A DNA stretch of 64,000 bases, taken from contig NC_064045.1 in the NCBI RefSeq assembly GCF_932526225.1, positions 9,480,022-9,544,021 on the forward strand. Direction: 5' to 3'. Positions 24,263 through 36,200 of the stretch are shown in pieces; the first letter of the stretch is position 1; the number at the start of each line of letters is the position of its first letter. This DNA comes from Nematostella vectensis. Its lineage: Eukaryota; Cnidaria; Anthozoa; Actiniaria; Edwardsiidae. The translations under genes and the position numbers were made by a program. The notes below the pieces were generated by a model. The model was not told the origin of the DNA. It did not search any database and worked only from the letters and a program-made list of their open reading frames with translations.

Positions 24263-24572
24263 CAGGCCCGTACCCAGGATTTTTCTTGGTGTGTGTGGGG
24301 GGGAAGGGGGGGGAGGGGTGTGCGGAATTTGAAAAAGTAGACCTTATTTTTCCGGGAGGGTTAGTTCTCTGATAAAAATCTGACCTTTGCAGTATCCCCA
24401 CGGGACGTTTATTGTCGGATTTGGCTTTATGCCAGAGTGATCTAGCTTATGCTTTAAAGTTTTGTCTACAAATAGCACGTCTATTGAGAATCGAAAGTGG
24501 CCTTCGGCCGTTGTGGGGGGAGGGGGGTGCGTTCGCACCCACTGCACCCTTCCCCCCCTGGGTACGGGCCTG
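24263..24572. mobile_element. MITE with CAGGCCCGTACCCAGG ends (310 bp)
   Basis: The left end CAGGCCCGTACCCAGG and right end CCTGGGTACGGGCCTG are a perfect 16-bp inverted repeat, followed inward by G-rich and C-rich tracts. No transposase. The ends resemble those of the element at 34721 (CAGGCCCGTAGCCAGG). I could not define a target duplication. Confidence 0.85.
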
Positions 24573-25177
24573 GCTAGGAAAATCCAAGTCTGATTAAAGA
24601 TCACTTTTTTATGATAAGATCTCACAGGCAATTCGATATGGATTATTGTTCCTTAGCGCCTAGCGCTGAACTATATATACAGCAATATTAAAAAAATATA
24701 TGTCATGACTTATATTTGGCTGCGTTTTGTTGGCCTATGCAATATGAATAACCCTTTATATGCAACATACCGAACTACTTAACTTGTATGTCTCTCTATA
24801 CTATTTACAACTATAAATCAAGAATCAAGAAGTCCAGTATCGAAATCCACTATGTCCGCTGTTCATAGGCATAAAGGACGCATAAATCTTGTGCGAGCCT
24901 CAGGAGAACGGTTCGCATATATCACCAGATTTTATCATATTTTAAGTTCCAGTGGCTTTTTGCTGGAATGACAATAAAAATAGGTCCAAAACCAAGGCTC
25001 GTACTATATTTATGCTCCCTAAGCTGTACTACTGTCACATCTATTGGTGATCCACAGTGTCTATGCATGACAAAACTTCGTCGTCAACCGGCTTTGCGAC
25101 TACGCGACAAGCCCGCATGTAAGCATAGAAACCACTGAAGCGCCTCACATATAAGCTCTTGCATTACTTCAGACATA

Positions 25178-25360
25178 AGCCCCGTGCAAACTGCGCCAGC
25201 ACCTGCCAGCATTGCTGGCGAATTTTCGCTTGACTGACTATAGGACAAAGGAAATGTCAAAATGGGAAATTGACTTTCTGACATTTCTTTTGTCTTATGG
25301 TCAGTCGAGCAAGAATTCGGCAGCAATGCTGGCAGGTGCTGGCGCAGTTTGCACGGGGCT
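25178..25360. mobile_element. Fully palindromic MITE, AGCCCCGTGCAAACTG ends (183 bp)
   Basis: Arms of over 45 bp (AGCCCCGTGCAAACTGCGCC at the left, and its complement ending GCACGGGGCT at the right) continue into inner arms around GGACAAAGGAAATGTCA / TGACATTTCTTTTGTC, so a transcript would form one long hairpin. ATA on both sides may be a short target duplication. It lies about 75 bp beyond the stop codon of the secreted-protein gene. Confidence 0.9.
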
Positions 25361-25434
25361 ATAGACGTAGTAGCGGTGGCTAATGTATGCAGCGAGGCAA
25401 GTTGACTACGACGTATTGTCAATCGACTGTTTAA

Positions 25435-27252
25435 TTACAGACTTCCAAGGCTAGTGCTTTCGACAGGAAAGTTCGGAATCTTGAATGCACGAAGCTTCCT
25501 TTTTGACCTCATCCTCTTTCGTCGACTACTGCAGCATTTTTCAAAGCACTGTTTGTCAAACTGCCTAAAACACAGTGACATTTTATAACGAAGACCGCTG
25601 GCTGTTTGTGCCTGTCCGAGGCTCAGAAGTCCCTTCGCCGCTCTAAGTCTATTTGCGACAGATGCATGATGGTCTAGTCCCGCCCAGACGGCCTCGTATC
25701 TGCACGTGTAAAGCGGTGCGATAGCCTGGTGACGAGCCGCTCTTCGGCCTACGCGGCAACACAGGGTTCCCGAAGTACAATTTCGAATGTTTCTTCCTAA
25801 AGCAAGAACAGACCAGACCGTGGATGATTTAAGTAAAATATCTTGAAATTATTTATTAATTAAGACTCTTATGTTCCGTTGGAGGACTTTTTTAAAAGAA
25901 ACTCCTTCTTTTCTTGATTGTTCTTTAAGTGAGGCAAACGAGATGAGATAAGCTTTACAGGAAAAACCAAAACAAATAATTATTTAAATATTATTTTTTG
26001 GGGGAGGGGTGGGGGTTGGGCGGGTTTAGTTTGCGCACTCTCTGCGTACACTTAGCTTGTGCCCATATAATGGCTAGGGCTTATGTAATAGCATTGAAAG
26101 TCAATGATGCTATGTATAAGGCACAGAAAGCTTGTCTGAGGTAATGTCTGAGTTCAAGTATCAACGAAACCCACTTCAAGCTTGCCAAAAATCAACAGCT
26201 GTGTGACTGAGCATACTGTATCATGGGCCCGAAAAGGCCTTAGAATTTCATAACGCACTTGTTAAGAGGCCCGAAAAGGCCTTAGAATTTCATAACGCAC
26301 TCGTAAAAAGACCCGAAAAGGCCTCAGAATTTCATAACGCACTTGTTAAGAGACCCGGAAAGGCCTTAGAATTTCATAACGCCCTTGTTAAGAGACCCGA
26401 AAAGGCCTTAGAATTTCATAACGCACTTGTTAAGAGACTACAAAAGCGTAAAAATACGAAATGTGTAAGGAAAGGTGTTTTAACAAAGCAGTAGTATGAG
26501 AAAAATACTATTATGGGGGGGGGGGGGGGGGACTTATTACCGCAATACCGCACAAAATGTTCGAAAAACCGCAATACCGCAGATAAAAATCGGAAATATC
26601 CACACCGCACAGAAGGACGAGGTTTAGAAGAGCATGCGCGTCACCCCGACAATTCTAGGTTTCCCGCTAGATCATTCCGTACCAACAGCAAATCCCGAGC
26701 ACTGCAGAACTAATTAACACCACAACACCACAATATTTTAACTTTTTTCGCAATACCGCCGTTTAAAAAGCAAAATCTTGCACCTCACAGTGTTTTGACT
26801 GCATCACCGCATGTTCTTTGCTCTTTTATCGCAATCTCGTACAAAAAAAGGCCAATACCTCAAAACCCAACGTCCCACCTATTCTTAGCGACTATAACAA
26901 AAATAAGTACAACGGCGTCATTGTTTTTTTACTCAAACGAGTTATAGCCTATTTTCTTCCCTACTTAATTAATCTTAATCTAAAAAGTCAAATGTCAGAA
27001 TAATATTTTCGTAAGAGCTCTCTAATGCCCAGCCACTTATATTCGAATATCATCTTCTGGTCTGTTTTTGCTAACACTGGAGCAACATTTTCACACATGA
27101 TTTCTTGTACCGACTGTGAATCCCGGTTATCGATTCAACTTACCACGCGTTTTACTGAGTCTGCTTGCTGGCGTTGTTAAGTTCAAACCATGACAGAGCC
27201 AACAGAGAATAAGCAGCGAACCTAGGTATAGATATATACAGTGGACCCTCAT
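25435..27252 (-). CDS. Secreted cysteine-rich basic protein (2 exons)
   Basis: Exon 1 (27252-27144) begins with ATG and encodes a signal peptide (MRVHCIYLYLGSLLILCWLC, then HG) plus LNLTTPASRLSKTR, ending at a GTAAGT donor in phase 1. Exon 2 (25796-25435) follows a strong acceptor, TGTTCTTGCTTTAG, also in phase 1, and runs 119 codons without a stop to TAA. The product is 156 residues. The mature part has eight cysteines, with CTSGTLCCRVGRRAARH near its start and CFRQFDKQCFEKCC later, then a strongly basic stretch (SSRRKRMRSKRKLR). The CC-x3-G-x3-A start and C-x3-F-x3-C end loosely recall anaphylatoxin/fibulin-type spacing; that is a weak similarity only. The signal peptide, phase match and long open exon argue for a real gene, function unknown. 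The intron holds a 42-bp array. Confidence 0.6.
26226..26440. repeat. 42-bp tandem repeat, five copies
   Basis: The unit CCCGAAAAGGCCTTAGAATT plus TCATAACGCACTTGTTAAGAG recurs exactly every 42 bp with few changes. It lies in the intron of the secreted-protein gene and contains no exon sequence. A G-run of about 18 lies just beyond it at about 26515-26531. Confidence 0.95.
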
Positions 27253-27633
27253 AACACTCTGGAATACCTTACGCTATGGCCTGACGAGCTTGTGTCTTTC
27301 TCGCTTGAGACAACAATGAATTTGAATCAAGCTCTGAGCGCACCGAGAATTCGACACCAGGATGTCAAATAGACTTCTTCTCTGTAGTGGTTTTGATATC
27401 CATATAACCGCTAATCACATCTGAACGATGATTGATCCTTTCAACCTAGTCATCAAAGCATCTTTGCGCTAATGAATTTTGACAACTAAAAAATCTTAAC
27501 TACGAAAGGAATCAGGTATAAGAATGATATATCAAAAAATTACCCATTACGAGTCTATACGTTTGCTATTTTTACCATAATATTTCATGATCTACAGCAC
27601 TGTTTATTTTTTTTTAGTATGTATGCAAACCAT

Positions 27634-27995
27634 CTTTAGTGGCTTTGTGATATGAGTATGAAGATGCAGCTTTCAGTTCATAGAAGATCAAAGTTGATGG
27701 TGCGGACAATATGATACAACAACTGGAGATTGAACTCCATTGTGATTAAGATATAGAAGCCTACTGAAATATGTTGTTATTTTATTTGTGGTTTTTGTAC
27801 TCGCTTTAGTGGCTAGGTGATGTTAGTATGAAAATGTGCAACTTACAGTTCATAGAAGATCAAAGTTGATTGGCTGACGATATGATACAACAACTATAGA
27901 GATTAACCTCCGTATTAATCTGATAAATAAAAAGATGTGACCTAAATGTCTTAGCACACTGATATGTTGTTATTGTATTTGCGGCTTTTGATACT
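27634..27995. repeat. 170-bp direct duplication
   Basis: CTTTAGTGGCT...TTCATAGAAGATCAAAGTTGAT...ATATGATACAACAACT occurs at 27634 and again at 27804 with scattered differences. A third start of the unit is truncated near 27990. Confidence 0.85.
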
Positions 27996-28170
27996 CGCTT
28001 TGTATTTTGGTTTATTTTGTCGAAGTACAGAGGTTCTCGACAAACAAAACTTTAAAAAAAAGGTGTTGGTAGGCTTATATCAGTATCTAAAAAATCAGAC
28101 TTATGAATCGATAACCTTAATATCCTGCTAGCCTAGAATGTAATGACCAACATTGGTAATGACATTCCTT

Positions 28171-28361
28171 ATGCCTAGTACACACTAGCGACATAACGAC
28201 ATGGGTGCGCGCACTTTTATCTTCGACATTACGACATGGACATAGCGACATAAGAAAAAAAAACATGTTTGTTCTTTAATGTTAGTATGTCCATGTCGTT
28301 ATGTCGGGCTAAACATAGTGCGCGCGCCCATGTAGTTATGTTGCTAGTGTGCACTAGGCAT
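28171..28361. mobile_element. Palindromic MITE, CCTAGTGCACAC family, copy 2 (191 bp)
   Basis: The ends ATGCCTAGTACACACTAGCG and GCTAGTGTGCACTAGGCAT form an inverted repeat. The inner arms carry CGACATAACGACATGGGTGC and GCGCGCGCCCATGTAGTTAT. It is closely similar to the copy at 48775. Confidence 0.9.
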
Positions 28362-28799
28362 TAGCGGTGCGCAATCGTCTTGTATTAACACCACCTTTTT
28401 TCGGATGCAAAAATATCTCCGCTAGACGGGGGATGAATTTACGTCAATGGCACCATTCGCTCTTTCTGGTCGCCACCTGAGTAGGTACCACATCCTGTTG
28501 GTAATGACATTCCTGAGCCTTATATACGTTTCTGCCTGACAGTCATGCAATTTTAATTTAGTAATATGTATTTATATTACATACCTGTGTACGCGCCTGG
28601 TTAGTCTGTTTAAAGAATGTCATTAAGCCATTTTTTGTTGTTGTTGTTTGCAATTTAAAATAGAACGGTCTACTTGCCAGAAGTCTAGACACTCCAAGAA
28701 TGAAACCTGATACTTTATTGACGATATTTTGGTATCTTAGTTATCAATTGAACTAGCCAATGGCTAGTAGACACGGTATATCGGACGAGGGGGCGTAAA

Positions 28800-29590
28800 A
28801 TATCGGTTTTGGGGGGGGGGGGGGGGGGGCGTAAAAAAGCGGCGTATGATTGGCCATCTTGAAAACCTCTCTAAGTGCCGAATTAGCGTTGCACTATCTG
28901 TGGTACTGGGGGAGGGGTGGGATGTTGTTTGTTGTACTATCTGTGGTACTAGGAGTGGGGTGGGGGCGTTGTTTGTACTATCTGTGGCACTGGGGATGGG
29001 ATGATGTTTGTACTATCTGTGTTACTGGGGGTGGGGTGGGAGTGATTTTTGTACTATCTGTGGTACTGGGGGTGGGATGATGTTTGTACTATCTGTGGTA
29101 CTGGGGGTGGGATGATGTTTGTACTATCTGTGGTACTGGGATGATGTTTGTACTATCTGTGGTACTGGGGGTGGGATGATGTTTGTACCATCTGTGGTAC
29201 TGGGGGTGGGGTGGGTGTGATGTTTGTACTATCTGTGGTACTGGGGGTGGGGTGGGGGTGATTTTTGTACTATCTGTGGTACTGGGGGTGGGATGATGTT
29301 TGTACTATCTGTGGTATTGGGGGTGGGATGATGTTTGTACTATCTGTGGTACTGGGATGATGTTTGTACTATCTGTGGTACTGGGGGTGGGATGATGTTT
29401 GTACCATCTGTGGTACTGGGGATGGGGTGGGATGATGTTTGTACTATCTGTGGTACTGGGAGTGAGATGATGTTTGTACTCTCTGTGGTACTGGGAGTGG
29501 GATGATGTTTGTACTATTTGTGGTACTGGGGGAGGGTGGGATGATGTTTGTACCATCTGTGGTACTGGGGTGGGGATGTGTGAGGTGTTT
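28800..29590. repeat. G-run and ~30-40-bp GT-rich tandem repeat
   Basis: A run of 19 G at 28811-28829 precedes about 20 units of GTACTATCTGTGGTACTGGG with a variable GGGTGGGATGATGTTT spacer. Unit length varies because the G-rich spacer expands and contracts. The minus-strand frame QYHR...HHPTPSTTD is a by-product. Confidence 0.95.
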
Positions 29591-29873
29591 CTTGTACTTA
29601 GGACGAGTCCTTTATGTGTGAAGGTGAGTCAGTCTGAGTTGCAGATCGTGATATTGAATACGAGTGGTGAGTGAGTATTGAAAGGTGTCTGTGTTCGGGA
29701 GGCTTAGGAAAAATCAACACAGCATAAAGAAAGATTTTATTTATTACATATATCTCATTGAGTGTATTCATACATGGGTTATGTATTCCATCCATTTGTA
29801 TCGTATATTTTCAATATTTTTTATATGTTTGTGAGTTACTTTCCACCCTATTCTTCTTGCTGTTTCTGTAACC

Positions 29874-30536
29874 TCATTTGAACATTTTGCGGAAAAGCCT
29901 GTTACGGAGTTCCTTGGAATAATAAAGATAGATTATAGGGTTAACGAGTCCGTTTGCGTACACAATCAACGTGAGTGCGTACTCGATGGCAAGACTTGCA
30001 GAAAGCGTGATCTCAGTGTCGACGACACTATAAATAGCTGTGGCAGTAAACACCGGGGTGTAGGGGACAACGAAAGCGGCGATGATGGCGATGAACATCC
30101 GGGACGTCTTGAATTGAAACGCTTTAGATATCTGAATGGAGGTGGTCTCGGGGGTCATGCGGGTTTTCTTGTTGAGAAATCTGGTGATACCCACAGAGAC
30201 TGCAGTCAGGCCTATGCTGGGGAGTAAATACTGAACAAAAGTAATAGCGATGACTAGAACTTTATTTGTTGTCGGAGAAGCAGTTGATAGAGTAATGATG
30301 CTCATCAAACTTGATTTCAAAATGATTTCCCAGATCAATCAAAAATATCTGAACAAAGTGGCTATTTGAGCCAATTCAATCATCAATCGTTCGAATGATT
30401 TTCGATTGGTTCGGCAAACAAAAACAACAAAAATGAGAGTTGGATTTCCGATCATTAGAACCCAGATTCCATTAAACCATTTGATTTGTTCAATCTCGTG
30501 GGTTAGTAAATTAAATAAAAAAAGTATATATAACTT
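29874..30536 (-). pseudogene. Rhodopsin-family GPCR, internally deleted and stopped
   Basis: The minus-strand frame from 30536 encodes a first membrane segment with the class A GN signature (WVLMIGNPTLIFVVFVCRTN). It reaches an in-frame TGA at 30341-30339. The same frame then continues from 30338 to the TGA at 29874 with TM5 (FVQYLLPSIGLTAVSVGI), a basic third loop, TM6 (FIAIIAAFVVPYTPVF) and TM7 with NPIIY followed by YYSKELRNRLFRKMF (helix 8). TM2 to TM4, including the DRY region, are missing: only about 30 residues separate TM1 from the TM5 region. No ATG precedes TM1. The deletion plus stop make this a broken copy of a peptide/amine-type receptor; the ligand is not deducible. Confidence 0.8.
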
Positions 30537-33000
30537 TTACATTAGGGGAAAGCATTGAAAGCCAGCGTTGTAGATTCTTTTTTTTTAAAACCTAGAGATA
30601 GTACTTTCAAACGGCAATTTGGCGCTGATAATGTTAATAAGAAAGCAGTATTCTTTAAACAGGGATCGGAAATTTCAATTGATTTTAATTTCTACTTTAT
30701 TCAAAATAAATTTCGATTACCAAACGTTAGATTGAGTTCAATTGTTGTGAGCTCTATTCCGAACCAATCGAACATAATAAGTCCCCAGACATTTGAATCC
30801 CTATAAGCCTTTGATATTTAGCTATAAATTGATTTTGCGACTTTTATCTTCAAGTGACATCACTGTTGATCTCAATGTAATTCATTGTATTCAAAGAAAG
30901 CACAATAAAAGCTAAACAAAAAAAAACATTCTTCTCAGTTCTTATTTCTCTGTCGTCATGCCCCGATAGCTATAGAGAAGTGCTTTGCGTCGCCGGCCAA
31001 CCTTGCCTTTTCTTTTTTACAAAAGCTAAGAGGATATAATTAGAACAAAATGATGACTTAGACAATTTACCTGTTACAATAATCAGCTCAATTTTATGAA
31101 CCACAGCGAAGTTTATAGCGGTAGATCAGGTGTTTGAGTGGAGGTCCGTGAATGAAATTAGTTGATTTTTTAGGCATAAGCGTCTCATTTTCAAATGACG
31201 AACGAAGGTATGATCTTATGGGGACAGGGCTTAAGGACTTTTTTCTGGCCCCTGATCTAAAAGAGTAACTCATTTTCAATAATTTTAACTCATTTCCCAT
31301 TTCCCCTTTGAGACGGTTTTCAAAATCACAGCGATGTGCCAGGGCTGAGATGCAGACTATTTTAGCGCACTAGGAAAGTAATCGCCAAGGAATGTTTCTG
31401 GACCTCTGAGCTCAATTTGAATAATGCTTACCTTTCACATAATTGGTATACCGACAAGACTCATCGATGGAATGAGCGTGGCTAATAACTGGCGCTAAAT
31501 CCTCGGCGAGAGACGCTCTAACAAGTTGAACTCTTGACGAGGTGGAATAAAGAAAAAAAAAGGAAACGTTCCGCTACAAATGTTGTAAAAAGAGTGAAAT
31601 TGATCTTTGAAAGGAAAAGTTTTTTTTCTTTTAAATTCTGTGCGATGCTACTCTCATAAGTTCAACTATGTCAAGTTTGGCAACAACAAATTTTGGAGGT
31701 ACAGATAGAACCTATAAAACCAAAATCTCTTCTCAGTAAGTCTTCGAAGACGCGCGATGTCCTGGTCCGGGATGGCCCTCACTTTTCACTCTACCAGGGA
31801 ATGTATAGTACACATTTGATGTAAAAAACTTCATACTAACAAAATTTCAGGCGTTACCTTGAGTTTTTCACTCGAGAGAATATGGGATGTGTACGGTTAA
31901 AAAAGACGAGTTCCCTTTGATAACAAGCACTGAATGTTCTTGTTAAAAGCTGTAGAATCATCAAGTAATGATCCCAAAAGTGGTCTCTTTTACTTGTTAT
32001 TTTGCCATTGGTAGATTTATTTGGAAGGACTATTCAAAGTCATTACAATCTTGAACATTTCCGCAAACTGCAAAAGGCTTCTGTTAAACTTTATGGGAGG
32101 AATTTCAATGTGATATACGCACGAAATGTAATTTGTAACGGCAGATATATCATTTTTATAAAGAACAAACTAAAATTCATAATCAAAGGTAGGGATATAG
32201 AGAAAAAAATAGTGCCTAAAGATATATATGCGAGTTATGTCTTTACGCGAGAGTAAACGCTACCCTATATACTACTTCACAGCGGTGCTGTGTGAAAAAC
32301 AGATGTCCTTTTAATAGCCTCGGTCGTTACCAAATTAACCACAACAATCCAAATGCCGCCATAAGGCTAACGGGGCAATATTTTTTTAAATAATGCGTAT
32401 AAGATGTTTGTTTTTCAAAAGATAGCGTCATATTTAAAAGACACAGCATGAAATGACTTTGTTATAGTATAGTTACAGGAAAACCCGTATGGTTACAATT
32501 ACCGCGTAAGCACTTAACGTTTTGCGTCCAGTAGATTTCTTTGCAATTGCCATTTAACGTCATAGTTTATAGATGCCATCAATAAACCATAAACAGTGAT
32601 TATTGTTAAAGAAATTTAGAGTGTTTTGATGTTTTTAAATGAAGATCTTTCTCATTATCGTTATTGCTGGAAAACATATACAGTCTATAAGAAACAGGTG
32701 TCGATGATGAGAAAGTATATGGTAATTACCTTGCTGACAAATAAACATATAAAATGCAATTTTCGTTCATTTAATTATTGGAATACATTTAAACTTGGAA
32801 ATAAAAAAAATAAAAAATTTCAACTCGGAATTTAAAAAAAAAAAACTAAAAAAATTTGGGAATATAATACAGCTAATGCATTTGCTCAGCGCCCACATTC
32901 AGCTTGCCGCATTGAATAAGCGCCCTCCTTCAAATAAGCCCCCCTTCCCCATGACCGAATGACTGCCCGAATACAAGACTTGTACTCACAACAAGTTACA
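30537..33000. other. AT-rich intergenic region
   Basis: It contains scattered short frames only (for example plus 30555-30806 and 32002-32256), with low-complexity AT-rich composition and no recognisable domain. I see nothing I would annotate as a gene. Confidence 0.4.
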
Positions 33001-33007
33001 TTTTTTT

Positions 33008-33013
33008 TTATTA
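33008..33013 (-). terminator. Polyadenylation signal AATAAA for ALG1
   Basis: AATAAA on the minus strand, about 233 nt past the ALG1 stop codon. It is the first canonical signal downstream that I found. Confidence 0.55.
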
Positions 33014-33245
33014 TCGAACAATGAAAGAAGAGTACAGAACTATTTGTTGTTTCCTTTTTTTTACTATTCGATGATTTAGCTTGGTATTCTTTTCTAACAA
33101 CTGGAATTGGTTATTCCTATAGCAAAGTCCAGGTTGCAAAAAAAATATAAGCGTATGGTATGTTTCGAGATTTATAAATATTTTTCTAGATTTCCTGTGC
33201 TTCTTTGGCCGTGAAGTGCTGGGCACAAATCTACTTAAATTCGTG

Positions 33246-36200
33246 TTATCTACGGATGACCGGAAGAACAACTTGGTTCCAAGTTTCCTCCCATCTGATT
33301 TGCTGAAATTCCTTGAGGTTTTGTCGAAATTCCTGAAGCTTGGTATTCTTGACCGGAAAGTTTTTAAGTAATTCCTAAAATACCAAGGAAAAAAACGATA
33401 TACTCAAGGTTTTGTGATTCACTTATGCTTCTGGGTTGGGATGACCGCTCAATGATTACAGTAGTAAATAATAATATCATCTCAAATCATAGTTAATTAG
33501 GCTCAAATCAACAAATAATTGTATGGCTTTAGTTGATCGTACGGAATACCCGAGAAGAGAGAATTGAGGGAAAAACCTGGACCTGGGGATACATAGCTAA
33601 ACAATGATTCAATACGTGTATTGGCGGTTTGTAATTTCTTTTTATCCCCCCCCCTCCACACAAGCACACTAAACAACAACAACAACAACAACAACAGCAG
33701 CAGCCTCTAAATAATGTTAGAGGTTACATACATTAGAGGCCAATATTACACTGATCAACTCATTGAATTGATGAGTCGCAGACCTGTCGCTGGGAGAGGG
33801 GGTTCGTTTACCAATTTTGCGTACCAATTTATCTTAGGTAGCTCGTCCTAGCTCGCAATGGTGTTTCATAAGAGCGGATGACCTTTCAGTCCAGGATGGG
33901 AGTGTGGTTTTTCCGAACCCCCTAAGAACCTCCCCCCCTGGATACCTGGATACCCTGGATACCTTGAGCTGGAAACTTTGAAGAGTGTAACACAGCATTT
34001 ACCTCTATCTGTTGTGTGAGCTGTTTGCTGTCCTTAAATACCAATCCATTTTCATTGTGCTTGACTAATTCATGTAAGCTGATAAAAAAGAAAGTTGTTA
34101 CAAAAGACACAGACATAAAGTTATTACTGTTCTCCTGCATGACATATGTATGTCATCATTAATAAATGTTCAGAATTATGTGGTTATGTGTCCGGAGTAA
34201 TCTCAATCTCATTGATGCCCAAATTTACCAGGTGAAATGAATTGCACAAACATGTCAACATCTAAATTTACCCGTTGAAATGAATTGTACAAACAGGTCG
34301 ACAACCAAATTTGCTAGTTTACAACTAAATTTACCAGTTGAGATGAATTGCACAAACACGTCGACAACAAAAATTTACCAGTTTAAATGAATTGCAAAAT
34401 CACGTCGACAACTAAATTTACCAGTTGAAATGAATTGTACAAAAATGTTGAAAACTGAATTTACCAGTTGAAATGAATTGCACAAACTGGGAGACCACTT
34501 CCAAACATGTCGACGACTTTCATAGGAAGATCCAGACCAGATGAGGACTTGTGTAGACAGACACCGAAATCTGCAGAGCCTTTTAAACCAAACGATTGTC
34601 TTGTTACTTTTTATCACAACAAATCAAACAAATCAAATCAATCTCTTATCACAACACAACAAATCTTGGTGGTGTGGTAGGTGTTATGATTGTGATAGAG
34701 TGGTGGTTGTGTTAGTAAAGCAGGCCCGTAGCCAGGGGGGGTTCGGACGAACCCCCCCTCCCCACCCGGCTTGAAGGTCCGCTCAGACTTAACAAAAAAA
34801 AACGTTGGCTGGATATACCGTGCACACTAATATGTCTTTAAAATGACTATAAAAATCTTTTTAAAATAATTATCTTTATTATTTTCGTTATATGTTAAAA
34901 GGCAACCTATTAATAACATTTTAAATACAAGATTGAACTTATTTGGAGTATTGATTGCCTAATGTTGTAAGGCAAGGAGAGGGGTATACTGGAAATTTGG
35001 TCCTCTGAAATGGAAAAACGAACCACCCCGCTCAAAATCCTGGCTACGGGCCTGTGAAGGTGATGTTTTTGGTGGTAATGTTGGTAGGGGTAGCAGTGAT
35101 GGTATTGGTGATAGGGGTGATGATAGTATGGGCATTAATATGGTGATTGTATTGTAGGTGGTGATGGCCAGAGTAGTGGTGCCAGTGCTAGTATTGATGG
35201 TCTACTAGTAGCTGTAGGGCTGGTGGTGGTGGTGATAGTGATCGTAGGTGTGTTAATGGTGGCTGTATTGGTGGTGGCCGGGGTGATAACATTGGTGCTA
35301 GTATTGATGGTCTACAAGTAGCTGTAGGGCTGGTGGTGGTGGTCATGGTGATCGTAGATGTGTTAATATTATGGTGGCTGTATTGGTGGTGGCCGGGGTG
35401 ATAACATTGGTGTTAGTATTGATGGTCTACTAGTAGCTGTAGGGCTGGTGGTGGTCATGGTGATCGTAGATGTGTTGATATTATGGTGGCTGTATTGGTG
35501 GTGGCCGGGGTGATAACATTGGTGCTAGTATTGATGGTCTACTAGTAGCTGTAGGGCTGGTGGTGGTGGTCATGGTGATCGTAGGTGTGTTAATATTATG
35601 GTGACTGTATTGGTGGTGGCCGGTGGGGGGGGGGGGGGGTGATGACATTGGTGCTAGTATTGATGGTCTACTAGTCGCTGTAGGGCTGGTGGTGGTGATA
35701 GTGATCGTAGATGTGTTAATATTATATGGTGGCTGTATTGGTGGTGGCCGGGGTGATGACATTGGTGCTAGTATTGATGGTCTACAAGTAGCTGTAGGGC
35801 TGGTGGTGGTGGTCATGGTGATCGTAGATGTGTTAATATTATGGTGGCTGTATTGGTGGTGGCCGGGGTGATAACATTGGTGTTAGTATTGATGGTCTAC
35901 TAGTAGCTGTAGGGCTGGTGGTGGTGGTCATGGTGATCGTAGATGTGTTAATATTATGGTGGCTGTATTGGTGGTGGCCGGGGTGATGGCATTGGTGCTA
36001 GTATTGATGGTTATGCTTCTAGTAGCTGTAGGGCTGGTGGTGGTGGTCATGGTGATCGTAGATGTGTTAATATTATGGTGGCTGTATTGGTGGTGGCCGG
36101 GGTGATAACATTGGTGCTAGTATTGATGGTCTACAAGTAGCTGTAGGGCTGGTGGTGGTGGTCATGGTGATCGTAGGTGTGTTGATATTATATGGTGGCT

